This document shows, piece after piece, positions 1-4,887 of a stretch of 6,216 nt of DNA. The stretch is from Candidatus Aenigmatarchaeota archaeon (lineage in GTDB: Archaea > Aenigmatarchaeota > Aenigmatarchaeia > QMZP01 > JACQNV01): positions 1 through 6,216 of the forward strand of contig JACQNV010000044.1 of assembly GCA_016202865.1 (NCBI GenBank). The letters are read 5' to 3'. The position numbers were made by a program, and so were the translations under genes. The notes beneath the pieces are model-generated. The model was not told the origin of the DNA, searched no databases, and saw only the letters and a list, made by a program, of their open reading frames with translations. Each line of letters starts with the position of its first letter. Within the stretch, counting starts at the first letter, position 1.

Positions 1-6
1 ACATTA

Positions 7-456
7 TTAAACCCCTCTAATCTGATTTCCGGACAAACCCAAAAGCTCATTTAAAGGCCTTCTACCAACATATCCATCGCTCACGCCGTGCCAATAGCCT
101 AATTTTTTGTCGCCATATTTCCAGCACAAACAAACTATTTCACCGCCTTTGTCAAAAAGGAAGTCAACCAAACCATCATCAACACCCTTTACAAATGCCC
201 CAAGTTCATGTATCTCATCTACAAGATGCTTAATCCTGTCAACAAGCTCGTCCCTTTTTTTCAACCGCTCAATATAAAGCTTGTGATCCCTGTGGCTGGA
301 TTCTGAGACATCTTTTCCCCAAATCTCCAGAAGGCTGTTAATGTCAGAAGTAGCTGCTTTTACCCTGGTGTTTATTTCAAAAATCTTGTCAAAAATCTCC
401 TTTACCCTAGGTAAGCACTGCTCTGCCTCATCGATGGTAAAGATCCTTTGTTCCAT
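7..456 (-). CDS. DUF2203 family protein
   Basis: A 149-residue soluble protein that I assign to the DUF2203 family, whose biochemical role is unknown. The N-terminal part has the family's FT.DEAE..LP signature (residues 6-16), followed by a long charged helical stretch (about 17-85). The C-terminal half carries the diagnostic strings LGAFVKGVDDGLVDF (85-99), CLCWKYGD (109-116), YWH (121-123) and GYVGRRPL (128-135). The length is normal for the family and the gene looks complete. The start at 456 is supported by a minus-strand TATA box centred near 489, which gives a very short leader. It is divergent from the ferredoxin gene across 144 bases. The family call rests on remembered motifs; no function is inferred from context. 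Confidence 0.85.
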   Translation of the reverse strand: MEQRIFTIDEAEQCLPRVKEIFDKIFEINTRVKAATSDINSLLEIWGKDVSESSHRDHKLYIERLKKRDELVDRIKHLVDEIHELGAFVKGVDDGLVDFLFDKGGEIVCLCWKYGDKKLGYWHGVSDGYVGRRPLNELLGLSGNQIRGV

Positions 457-482
457 AACAGTATATTATACTTGACCTAACA

Positions 483-494
483 CCTTTATATATT
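483..494 (-). promoter_or_regulatory. TATA box for the DUF2203 gene
   Basis: Read on the minus strand this is AATATATAAAGG. Its centre is about 33 bases upstream of the ATG at 456, predicting a start site near 463 and a leader of roughly 7 bases. Confidence 0.5.
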
Positions 495-544
495 GTGGAA
501 GACCCGCAGACATAAGGCCAATTTCTAATTGCCGTATTATAAGG

Positions 545-583
545 AAACCTTTAAATACCTAAAATTTAAAAGGTTTAAAACCT
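545..583 (+). promoter_or_regulatory. Ferredoxin promoter with overlapping inverted repeat
   Basis: Two TATA-like boxes lie here: CTTTAAATA (549-557) and GTTTAAAA (573-580). The second is centred 24 bases before the ferredoxin ATG, fitting leaderless transcription. Overlaid on them is an inverted repeat, AAACCTTTAAAT (545-556) against ATTTAAAAGGTTT (564-576), differing by one inserted A, with a 7-base spacer. There is also a 13-base palindrome, AGGTTT-A-AAACCT (571-583), on the proximal TATA box. The symmetry could be an operator that blocks TBP binding, although AT-rich promoters can look palindromic by chance. Confidence 0.5.
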
Positions 584-600
584 ATTAATTGTAGATTTGT

Positions 601-864
601 ATGGCAGATTTCAAGATTGAGCATGACAGGCCAGGATGCATAGGTTGCGGGGCTTGCGCAGCTGTTGCACCAGAATTTTGGATTATGAGCAGTGCAGACG
701 GGAAATCAGATTTAGTTGGCTCAAAGCACATAAAAGAAGGCGATGCCATTGTGAAAGAAGAATTGGAAATGGTGGATCTGAAGAATAATAGGGAAGCCGC
801 AGATTGTTGCCCAGTGAATGTCATCCATATCATTGATTTGAAAACAGGCCAGAAGTTAATTTAA
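601..864 (+). CDS. Single [4Fe-4S] cluster ferredoxin
   Basis: An 87-residue cytoplasmic electron carrier. The cluster ligands are visible as CIGCGAC (Cys13, Cys16, Cys19) and the distal CP (Cys70-Pro71). Cys69 next to it is an extra cysteine. The loop between the two halves (about 28-65) is long and acidic and lacks a second CxxCxxC, so this is a one-cluster ferredoxin rather than the 2[4Fe-4S] type. The size fits small archaeal ferredoxins. ATG 601 lies 24 bases after a TATA-like box and has no Shine-Dalgarno sequence, so the mRNA is probably leaderless. The gene heads a run of small plus-strand genes. By inference only, it may donate electrons to the geranylgeranyl reductase-like flavoprotein at 1878-3095, since some archaeal enzymes of that family depend on ferredoxin. 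Confidence 0.9.
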   Translation: MADFKIEHDRPGCIGCGACAAVAPEFWIMSSADGKSDLVGSKHIKEGDAIVKEELEMVDLKNNREAADCCPVNVIHIIDLKTGQKLI

Positions 865-866
865 TA
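859..866 (+). promoter_or_regulatory. TATA box for the 111-aa orphan gene
   Basis: ATTTAATA overlaps the ferredoxin stop codon and is centred about 26 bases before ATG 889. This is the spacing expected for a leaderless archaeal transcript. It suggests the orphan gene has its own start site in addition to any read-through. Confidence 0.45.
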
Positions 867-888
867 CACTTAAATTATTAGGGGTTTT

Positions 889-1224
889 ATGGGTTATCTA
901 AATGTCGCGAGAGCTTTTATTGGGATGCCACTCACGCGCGTCGTCAGCAGACACATGGATAAAGACGGATATGTGTGGGTAAGGGACAAGGAGAATTTTT
1001 ATTTTAGGATTACAAGCTATATTGAGGAACAATGTCCATTGGATATTGATGGCGTAACTTCTCTGCAACATTTGAAGACCCATGTGCCAACAAAAAATGT
1101 ACCAGAAAATATTAAATTGGCTCTAGAAAACGATGATGCTGGGTTTCCTGAAACACTTGTTGAAAGATGGTCATATACTCACAAAATGACGGCTGAAGGG
1201 AAGCTTGTTAAGGTTGGGGACTAA
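889..1224 (+). CDS. Hypothetical protein, MG(F/Y)LN family, long form
   Basis: A 111-residue soluble protein I do not recognise. It begins MGYLNVARAFIGMP and matches the starts of the two downstream proteins at 1434 and 1670. Shared points are the MG(F/Y)LN start, a short hydrophobic segment ending in G-x-x-P (about 6-14), an aromatic/Arg patch (FYFR, 37-40) and a VPENIKLALEND stretch (71-82). That stretch corresponds to IPIETREALRLLG and VPKHIRTELQSNG in the other two. Residues 83-111 are a C-terminal extension absent from both. A single cysteine (Cys49) and no metal motif are seen. The start is supported by paralog alignment and by a TATA-like box 26 bases upstream. There is no transmembrane segment or signal peptide. 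It is very likely a real gene, with unknown function. Confidence 0.75.
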   Translation: MGYLNVARAFIGMPLTRVVSRHMDKDGYVWVRDKENFYFRITSYIEEQCPLDIDGVTSLQHLKTHVPTKNVPENIKLALENDDAGFPETLVERWSYTHKMTAEGKLVKVGD

Positions 1225-1281
1225 CACACAACCTTTATTTCAAGGTGAAAAACATTTACTACCCGAAACTAATTTTATTAC

Positions 1282-1404
1282 ATGACAGAACCAACAGAAA
1301 AAAAGGTTCCATGCCCACAGTGCAGTTCCCCAATGGACGATATCTCAGGGAGCAAGAAGCGCTCTAAGTGTTATAATTGCGGCTATTATTACGACTGCTG
1401 TTAA
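1282..1404 (+). CDS. 40-aa zinc-ribbon peptide
   Basis: A very small open frame of 40 codons. It encodes two cysteine knuckles, CPQC (Cys11, Cys14) and CYNC (Cys30, Cys33), separated by a short basic loop (SGSKKRSK), which is the plan of a minimal zinc ribbon. The C-terminus is unusual: YYYDCC, ending in two adjacent cysteines. A weak TATA-like box (1253-1260) is centred about 25 bases upstream of the ATG, as in neighbouring leaderless genes; no Shine-Dalgarno sequence is seen. It sits between two members of the MG(F/Y)LN family. It could be a nucleic-acid-binding or protein-docking module, but no specific role can be read from the sequence. The regular cysteine spacing makes a chance frame unlikely. 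Confidence 0.72.
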   Translation: MTEPTEKKVPCPQCSSPMDDISGSKKRSKCYNCGYYYDCC

Positions 1405-1406
1405 TT

Positions 1407-1414
1407 ATTTAAAA
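1407..1414 (+). promoter_or_regulatory. TATA box for the 77-aa orphan gene
   Basis: ATTTAAAA is centred about 24 bases before ATG 1434. It decides the start: a TTG at 1416 in the same frame lies only two bases after the box, so it would fall upstream of the transcript. Confidence 0.55.
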
Positions 1415-1433
1415 GTTGCCTTCAATAAAATGT

Positions 1434-1667
1434 ATGGGATTCTTGAATGATGTTTGGATTTTACTTGGGTGTGAGCCTTCATATATAGTAGGCGTACAGA
1501 GGGACGAACATTTCTATTGTATAGACAATGCTGGCGATGTTTATAGGCAATTAAATCCTTTAGATGGTCAGTTGCCTACACTTAGACCATGGGTTTCCGT
1601 TAAAGCAGATGATATACCTATCGAAACAAGAGAGGCTCTCAGGCTTCTTGGTGGAAGGTATTTATAG
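1434..1667 (+). CDS. Hypothetical protein, MG(F/Y)LN family
   Basis: A 77-residue protein of unknown function. The frame is open from a TTG at 1416, but I choose ATG 1434. It gives MGFLNDVWILLGCEP, aligning with the starts of the proteins at 889 and 1670, and it lies 24 bases after a TATA box. The sequence has a hydrophobic start (6-12), a D-x-x-G-x-x-Y-R patch (31-38, DNAGDVYR) matching DVDGVFYR in the 1670 protein, and a C-terminal IPIETREALRLLGG helix (61-74). No metal site or membrane span is seen; Cys13 and Cys29 are isolated. The next gene starts two bases after the stop codon, so the pair is almost certainly co-transcribed. Confidence 0.75.
   Translation: MGFLNDVWILLGCEPSYIVGVQRDEHFYCIDNAGDVYRQLNPLDGQLPTLRPWVSVKADDIPIETREALRLLGGRYL
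1650..1658 (+). promoter_or_regulatory. Possible ribosome binding site for the 66-aa orphan
   Basis: GGTGGAAGG lies 11 bases before ATG 1670, inside the end of the previous gene. GGTGG is complementary to the 3' end of archaeal 16S rRNA. A Shine-Dalgarno site is expected here because this gene is internal to a transcript, unlike the leaderless first genes. The G-rich stretch also encodes Gly-Gly-Arg, so the match may be incidental. Confidence 0.35.
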
Positions 1668-1669
1668 TT

Positions 1670-1870
1670 ATGGGATTTTTGAATGTTTTAGGATCTTATT
1701 TTGGAATAGAACCAGAAATGCAAAGACTATATGAACAGAGGAACGGCAACAAATGGGGAATTGATGTTGACGGTGTTTTCTATAGAAAGTTTGTGGGGCG
1801 ATATTTACCAATCCTTTCAGAAATGGTTCCAAAACACATAAGAACAGAACTTCAGAGTAATGGTGTATAG
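1670..1870 (+). CDS. Hypothetical protein, MG(F/Y)LN family, short form
   Basis: A 66-residue protein of unknown function and the shortest member of the local family. It starts MGFLNVLGSYFGIEP. It then has a charged segment (16-28), DVDGVFYRK (32-40) and a C-terminal VPKHIRTELQSNG (53-65). These blocks align in order with those of the 1434 protein and, more loosely, the 889 protein. It has no cysteine, membrane span or signal peptide. The start lies two bases after the upstream stop codon. The stop is seven bases from the end of the converging reductase gene. Shared architecture with adjacent frames supports a genuine coding sequence produced by tandem duplication. Confidence 0.72.
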   Translation: MGFLNVLGSYFGIEPEMQRLYEQRNGNKWGIDVDGVFYRKFVGRYLPILSEMVPKHIRTELQSNGV

Positions 1871-1877
1871 TCCACAA

Positions 1878-3095
1878 TCAACCTTTAATCAGCATCTTCA
1901 AGAACATGGCCGAGCCTATCTTCTTCCTGCCGCCAGTATAGGGCAATAGCTTCTCAAACTCTTTCCTAAACTCCTCGCTCTTTGCAGCCTTTCCTATCAA
2001 CTTGTCGATTAGATGCGGATGCTTCTTGCCTAAAACTTGTAGCCTTGTGTTTGCCTTTATTTCATCTCCAATCACATCCCAAAGTTTTTTGTCATATCTC
2101 TTCAAAAAATTCTCATCAAACCTATCCTCTTGCAAAGCCTCAATACAAACTTCTGCCGCAACCTTAGCCGAAATCATTGCATTGCCAACACCCTCACCGC
2201 TTAGTGGATCTATAAGGCTGGCTGCATCACCCAACAACAAAAAACCATTACCGTATACTTTCCTGTGGTGGCTTGCAATCGGCAGCGTCCAGCCCTTCAC
2301 ATCTTCCAGCGACTGTGCATCAGCAAACCTGTCCTTGAATAGTGGATTGTTTTTTATCTCATCTAACACCGCCTGTTTCAAGTTGACTTTTTTCTCCTGC
2401 ATGTCTTTGATTATCATCCCCAAACCAACATTCGCCTCATTGTTTGGCAATGGGAAAATCCAGAAATATCCTGGAATGAGCTTGTCGACAAGATGGAGTT
2501 CTAACCTGTCTGTGAGACCTTTTACATTTTTGTAGTAAATCCTGAGTGCAGAGATGACATGCTCCGGTGGATTATCAACCAACCCGAACTTTCTTGCAAT
2601 AACACTTAAAGCCCCGTCAGCAGCCAGCACAATTTTTGCTCGAATCTCTTCTGTCTGACCGCTTTGGTTAACACCAACAACACCTTTAACGACATCATCT
2701 TCAACTATAACATCTTTTAAGGTCAAAATCTTTGTCTCGACAGCTTTCTTTGCACACTCAAACAAATAACCATCAAAAACAGCCCTCTTGTGCACATATC
2801 CAGGCGGTGGGTTTTTCCTGTCTTCGACATCCACATGGACCTGCGTCCCGTCAGGTGAACTGAGTGTTAAACCATAAATCTTTTGGCCAGGTAACTGTTC
2901 ATATCCTTCATAAATTCCTAGCTCCTTCATTATGTTAGCTGCTTTTCTACCTTGCGCGTCTCCACATGTCTTGTCTCGTGGAAATGGAGCCTTATCAATT
3001 AACAATACTTTTTTTCCTGCCTTTCCCAAATACATCGCTGCAACTGAACCAGATGGTCCACCACCAACAATAATCACATCATATTCTGCTGTCAT
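1878..3095 (-). CDS. Geranylgeranyl reductase family flavoprotein
   Basis: A 405-residue FAD-dependent reductase. The family saturates the isoprenoid double bonds of archaeal membrane lipids, for example digeranylgeranylglycerophospholipid. Visible features are the N-terminal Rossmann dinucleotide site VIIVGGGPSG (7-16) with the acidic end of strand 2 (ID, 33-34), the family KTCGDA motif with the conserved Cys44, and the substrate-site signature YFWIFP followed after eight residues by GLG (210-226). The second FAD motif is GDAASLIDPLSGEGV (289-303). The length is normal and the gene is complete. It is probably cytoplasmic at the inner membrane face. It has its own TATA box and follows the winged-helix gene by 53 bases. 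Close relatives act on other polyprenyl substrates, so the exact lipid is not settled. The plus-strand ferredoxin at 601 is a plausible electron donor. Confidence 0.9.
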   Translation of the reverse strand: MTAEYDVIIVGGGPSGSVAAMYLGKAGKKVLLIDKAPFPRDKTCGDAQGRKAANIMKELGIYEGYEQLPGQKIYGLTLSSPDGTQVHVDVEDRKNPPPGYVHKRAVFDGYLFECAKKAVETKILTLKDVIVEDDVVKGVVGVNQSGQTEEIRAKIVLAADGALSVIARKFGLVDNPPEHVISALRIYYKNVKGLTDRLELHLVDKLIPGYFWIFPLPNNEANVGLGMIIKDMQEKKVNLKQAVLDEIKNNPLFKDRFADAQSLEDVKGWTLPIASHHRKVYGNGFLLLGDAASLIDPLSGEGVGNAMISAKVAAEVCIEALQEDRFDENFLKRYDKKLWDVIGDEIKANTRLQVLGKKHPHLIDKLIGKAAKSEEFRKEFEKLLPYTGGRKKIGSAMFLKMLIKG

Positions 3096-3129
3096 ATAAC
3101 AAGAAACCTTATCTCTAATATTCTGTTTA

Positions 3130-3139
3130 TATATTTAAA
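3130..3139 (-). promoter_or_regulatory. TATA box for the reductase gene
   Basis: Minus-strand TTTAAATATA, within a longer AT tract reading into TATAAAC, is centred about 39 bases before ATG 3095. It predicts a leader of about 8-13 bases without a clear Shine-Dalgarno site. It lies between the winged-helix stop and the reductase start, so the reductase can be transcribed independently. Confidence 0.6.
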
Positions 3140-3148
3140 ACTATCCTA

Positions 3149-3427
3149 TCACAAACCTATTCCAAACGCGCTTGACAATTCCTCTACTTTTCTAAACTCC
3201 AGCAGAAATCTTTTGCCCTTATCAGTTGTTTTATAGGCTGTTTTTCCCGATTTTTCAACTTTTTCTATAAAGTCCTTCTCTTCCAAAAACTCCAAATAAC
3301 CAACCATTCTTTTGTAGGATAAGTTTGCACCATAAAGTATGTGAGTTGGCTTGGCTACACCGCCTTTTTTTTCTATTAACTGCAAGATATCATGCAGTAT
3401 ATTGATTTCTGATCTTCTACCTTTCAT
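3149..3427 (-). CDS. Winged-helix DNA-binding protein
   Basis: A 92-residue archaeal winged helix-turn-helix protein of the HTH_45 (PF14947-like) type. The order is helix 1 (SEINILHDILQLIEKKGG, 6-23), the helix-turn-helix (AKPTHILYGANLSYKRMVGYLEFLEEKDF, 25-53), a short basic wing (IEKVEKSGKTAYKTT, 54-68), and a C-terminal helix starting DKGKRFLLEFRKVEEL (69-84). The TDKG-x-x-FL junction is typical of this group. It should bind DNA as a dimer and contains no ligand domain. It starts 11 bases after the membrane protein stop codon, so both are one transcript. That pairing suggests, but does not prove, a one-component membrane-linked regulatory pair. The target is unknown. Confidence 0.82.
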   Translation of the reverse strand: MKGRRSEINILHDILQLIEKKGGVAKPTHILYGANLSYKRMVGYLEFLEEKDFIEKVEKSGKTAYKTTDKGKRFLLEFRKVEELSSAFGIGL

Positions 3428-3438
3428 ATAACCTTATG

Positions 3439-4104
3439 CTACTTTCCAACCTTTACTTTCAACACTTTAACTAACATGAATAGGAACGATAGGAACCCCA
3501 GAAGCAGGAATAAGTGCGCGAATACATAAACTGTCTGGTTTATCGGGATTACTATCAGAGATAAATGAAATATACTGATGAAGACAAAGGCTAGTAAGAC
3601 CAATAGCGTAGCTGCATTTTTGTTTTTAAGGAAATTTAGAATGCTGTTGAAGACCACAAAAGACATCAAAAATATGGATGTTATGTGGAAATATGGGAAA
3701 GCAGCAAACCAAACCGGAAGTATGAACATTATTGGCAGCTTTATTTTTTCAGCCATTGATGTCAAAATGAACATTAGGTAGGCCAACAGGGAAGCTGCAA
3801 AATAAATCCAGTAACCGAAATCGGTTATTGTAAATGCACTACCAGATGTTGACAATGTGCAGACATCAGTACAGGTTGGCAGAACAATACCATAACTGTA
3901 AATTCTTGTTATTGCAAGCAACAAGAACCCAACACTGATTATCTTAAAGCCCCAGTAAAGGAAAAGGTGCTGTTTTTTGGCTGTTATGGAGTAAGTTTTA
4001 TAAGAATAATAAGTTATCAGAAAACCGACAATAGCTACGAATATGTAAATAGCTGAGTCAAAACCAAAAAACCATTTCGGTACTATTATATCCCCAATTG
4101 CCAT
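3439..4104 (-). CDS. Seven-helix integral membrane protein, function unknown
   Basis: A 221-residue, strongly hydrophobic protein. I place seven membrane spans at about 17-37, 47-70, 94-115, 121-139, 141-159, 164-186 and 190-214. Basic residues sit in the loops after spans 1, 3 and 5 and in the C-terminal tail (KVLKVKVGK). This gives an N-out, C-in topology by the positive-inside rule. The outer loop between spans 2 and 3 holds Cys78 and Cys82 and could carry a disulfide. There are no transporter or enzyme motifs I recognise; a sensor-like role with the adjacent winged-helix protein is only an inference. ATG 4104 is 26 bases from a TATA box, so the mRNA is probably leaderless. Confidence 0.8.
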   Translation of the reverse strand: MAIGDIIVPKWFFGFDSAIYIFVAIVGFLITYYSYKTYSITAKKQHLFLYWGFKIISVGFLLLAITRIYSYGIVLPTCTDVCTLSTSGSAFTITDFGYWIYFAASLLAYLMFILTSMAEKIKLPIMFILPVWFAAFPYFHITSIFLMSFVVFNSILNFLKNKNAATLLVLLAFVFISIFHLSLIVIPINQTVYVFAHLFLLLGFLSFLFMLVKVLKVKVGK

Positions 4105-4126
4105 AGTAAATAGTTCTTCTGATTTC

Positions 4127-4134
4127 TATATAAG
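4127..4134. promoter_or_regulatory. Shared bidirectional TATA element
   Basis: TATATAAG is nearly symmetric. On the minus strand its centre is 26 bases from the membrane protein ATG at 4104. On the plus strand it predicts a start near 4155-4157, just before the terminal helix of the candidate ncRNA at 4166. A single element may therefore serve both transcripts. Confidence 0.5.
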
Positions 4135-4154
4135 TATAGTTTATGGACCTCTAA

Positions 4155-4490
4155 TCTAGATCTAGCCTCTTGATTGACCATTCACAAATAAGGTTAATAA
4201 GGTAAACCAAGTAGTGAATAGAAACATGTGAAGAGGCAGATTACCCATTTGCTTCGAATGTTTAATAGGTTGTCAAAATACAATTCGCCTGCTAATAGTG
4301 GATTGGTTTTATGGGGATGTGGTTCATTCTGCATCCTCAATTCCCACTCATTTTAAGAGGATAAGTAGAGAACTACTTCCAACCTAAAGGGGTGGATAGG
4401 ACGGCTACCCCTGTCCACCCAAATCCTCCTTTCTACCATCTTTCCAAAGAAACTTATAACACAGAAAGTAAGGTTTACCAAGAGGAAACA
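4155..4490 (+). ncRNA. Candidate structured ncRNA, unassigned
   Basis: This gap has no convincing coding frame but folds by hand into a closed structure. The terminal helix is CCTCTTG (4166-4172) with CAAGAGG (4479-4485). Inside it are a hairpin 4173-4179/4192-4198, the long-range helix GGTAAACC/GGTTTACC (4201-4208/4472-4479), and hairpins 4233-4240/4248-4255 and 4312-4320/4331-4339. A three-way junction follows, closed by GAGGAT/ATCCTC (4357-4362/4423-4428), with arms 4363-4368/4373-4378 and 4390-4400/4410-4420 (11 pairs). Six of these pairs are G-U on the plus strand and would be A-C mismatches on the minus strand, which argues for plus-strand transcription. The helices at 4472-4479 and 4479-4485 share base 4479. 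ACAGAA at 4461-4466 recalls the CR-V motif of RNase P RNA, but the matching GAGGAAAGTCC is absent, so I leave the family open. Ends are approximate. Confidence 0.55.
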
Positions 4491-4521
4491 TTTACACAAA
4501 ACTTCAGACTTAAATCACCAA

Positions 4522-4851
4522 TTAAATCCGTATAAAGGCGAAAAGTAGCAGGATTATAATTATAGCAAACATGAATATGAATGAAATTGCCTCACGCTTT
4601 CTATCTGGCTTCTCAAAATGAAGTTTTGGTTTTTTGGAGAAGTTTTTTTTCAGCTTTTTTATCTCTTCTAGGGAAAGCTTTGGGAACCCAATAGACTTGA
4701 ACCCACAAACATTGCACACATAAAATCCAGATTTGCCTGTGATAAAGGACAGATCATTTTCTGTATGATAATTGGTTTCCCCGCAGTTTGTGCATGCTTT
4801 TTTAAAATCTTGGGAACCTGCTGACACTCTACTTCCTGCCTTTCGTCTCAT
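4522..4851 (-). CDS. Zinc-ribbon protein with C-terminal membrane anchor
   Basis: A 109-residue protein. The N-terminal half carries a four-cysteine zinc ribbon: CTNC (Cys20, Cys23) and CNVC (Cys46, Cys49). A strongly basic linker follows (65-86, rich in Lys and Arg), then a single hydrophobic span (about 88-106, ending FIRI). The basic side faces the cytoplasm, so the zinc ribbon is predicted to be cytoplasmic and tethered by its tail. I do not recognise a specific family, and the partner or nucleic acid target is unknown. The start is supported by a minus-strand TATA-like box centred about 28 bases upstream. The gene is divergent from the SRP RNA and convergent with the candidate ncRNA. Whether it acts in membrane targeting with its SRP neighbour cannot be read from sequence. 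Confidence 0.78.
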   Translation of the reverse strand: MRRKAGSRVSAGSQDFKKACTNCGETNYHTENDLSFITGKSGFYVCNVCGFKSIGFPKLSLEEIKKLKKNFSKKPKLHFEKPDRKREAISFIFMFAIIIILLLFAFIRI

Positions 4852-4860
4852 ATTAACAGA

Positions 4861-4868
4861 TTTATATA
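4861..4868 (+). promoter_or_regulatory. TATA box for the SRP RNA
   Basis: TTTATATA is centred about 25 bases before 4890, where the 5' strand of the SRP RNA terminal helix begins. It lies closer to the divergent protein gene than that gene's own TATA box does, so the two core promoters interleave. Confidence 0.6.
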
Positions 4869-4875
4869 CAGGCTG

Positions 4876-4885
4876 TATAAATAAA
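4876..4885 (-). promoter_or_regulatory. TATA box for the tail-anchored zinc-ribbon gene
   Basis: Minus-strand TTTATTTATA is centred about 29 bases before ATG 4851, giving a leader of only a few bases. It overlaps the promoter region of the SRP RNA on the other strand. Confidence 0.45.
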
Positions 4886-4887
4886 AG

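Noticed and set aside
516..533. Small hairpin GGCCAATT/AATTGCC in the divergent intergenic region
   Set aside because: Short, with a bulge and a 3-base loop, and not placed at a transcript end; likely chance in AT-rich DNA.
1230..1245. ACCTT/AAGGT hairpin after the 111-aa orphan as a terminator
   Set aside because: Only five pairs and no following T-run; it does not resemble an archaeal terminator.
2002..2535. Open frame of 177 codons antisense to the reductase gene
   Set aside because: It is the complement of a well-supported flavoprotein gene with clear motifs; the antisense product is serine-rich and resembles no protein.
4155..4490. Firm assignment of the candidate ncRNA as RNase P RNA
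   Set aside because: Only ACAGAA and the general layout fit. The CR-I string GAGGAAAGTCC and the bulged-U P4 helix are not seen, so the family is left open.
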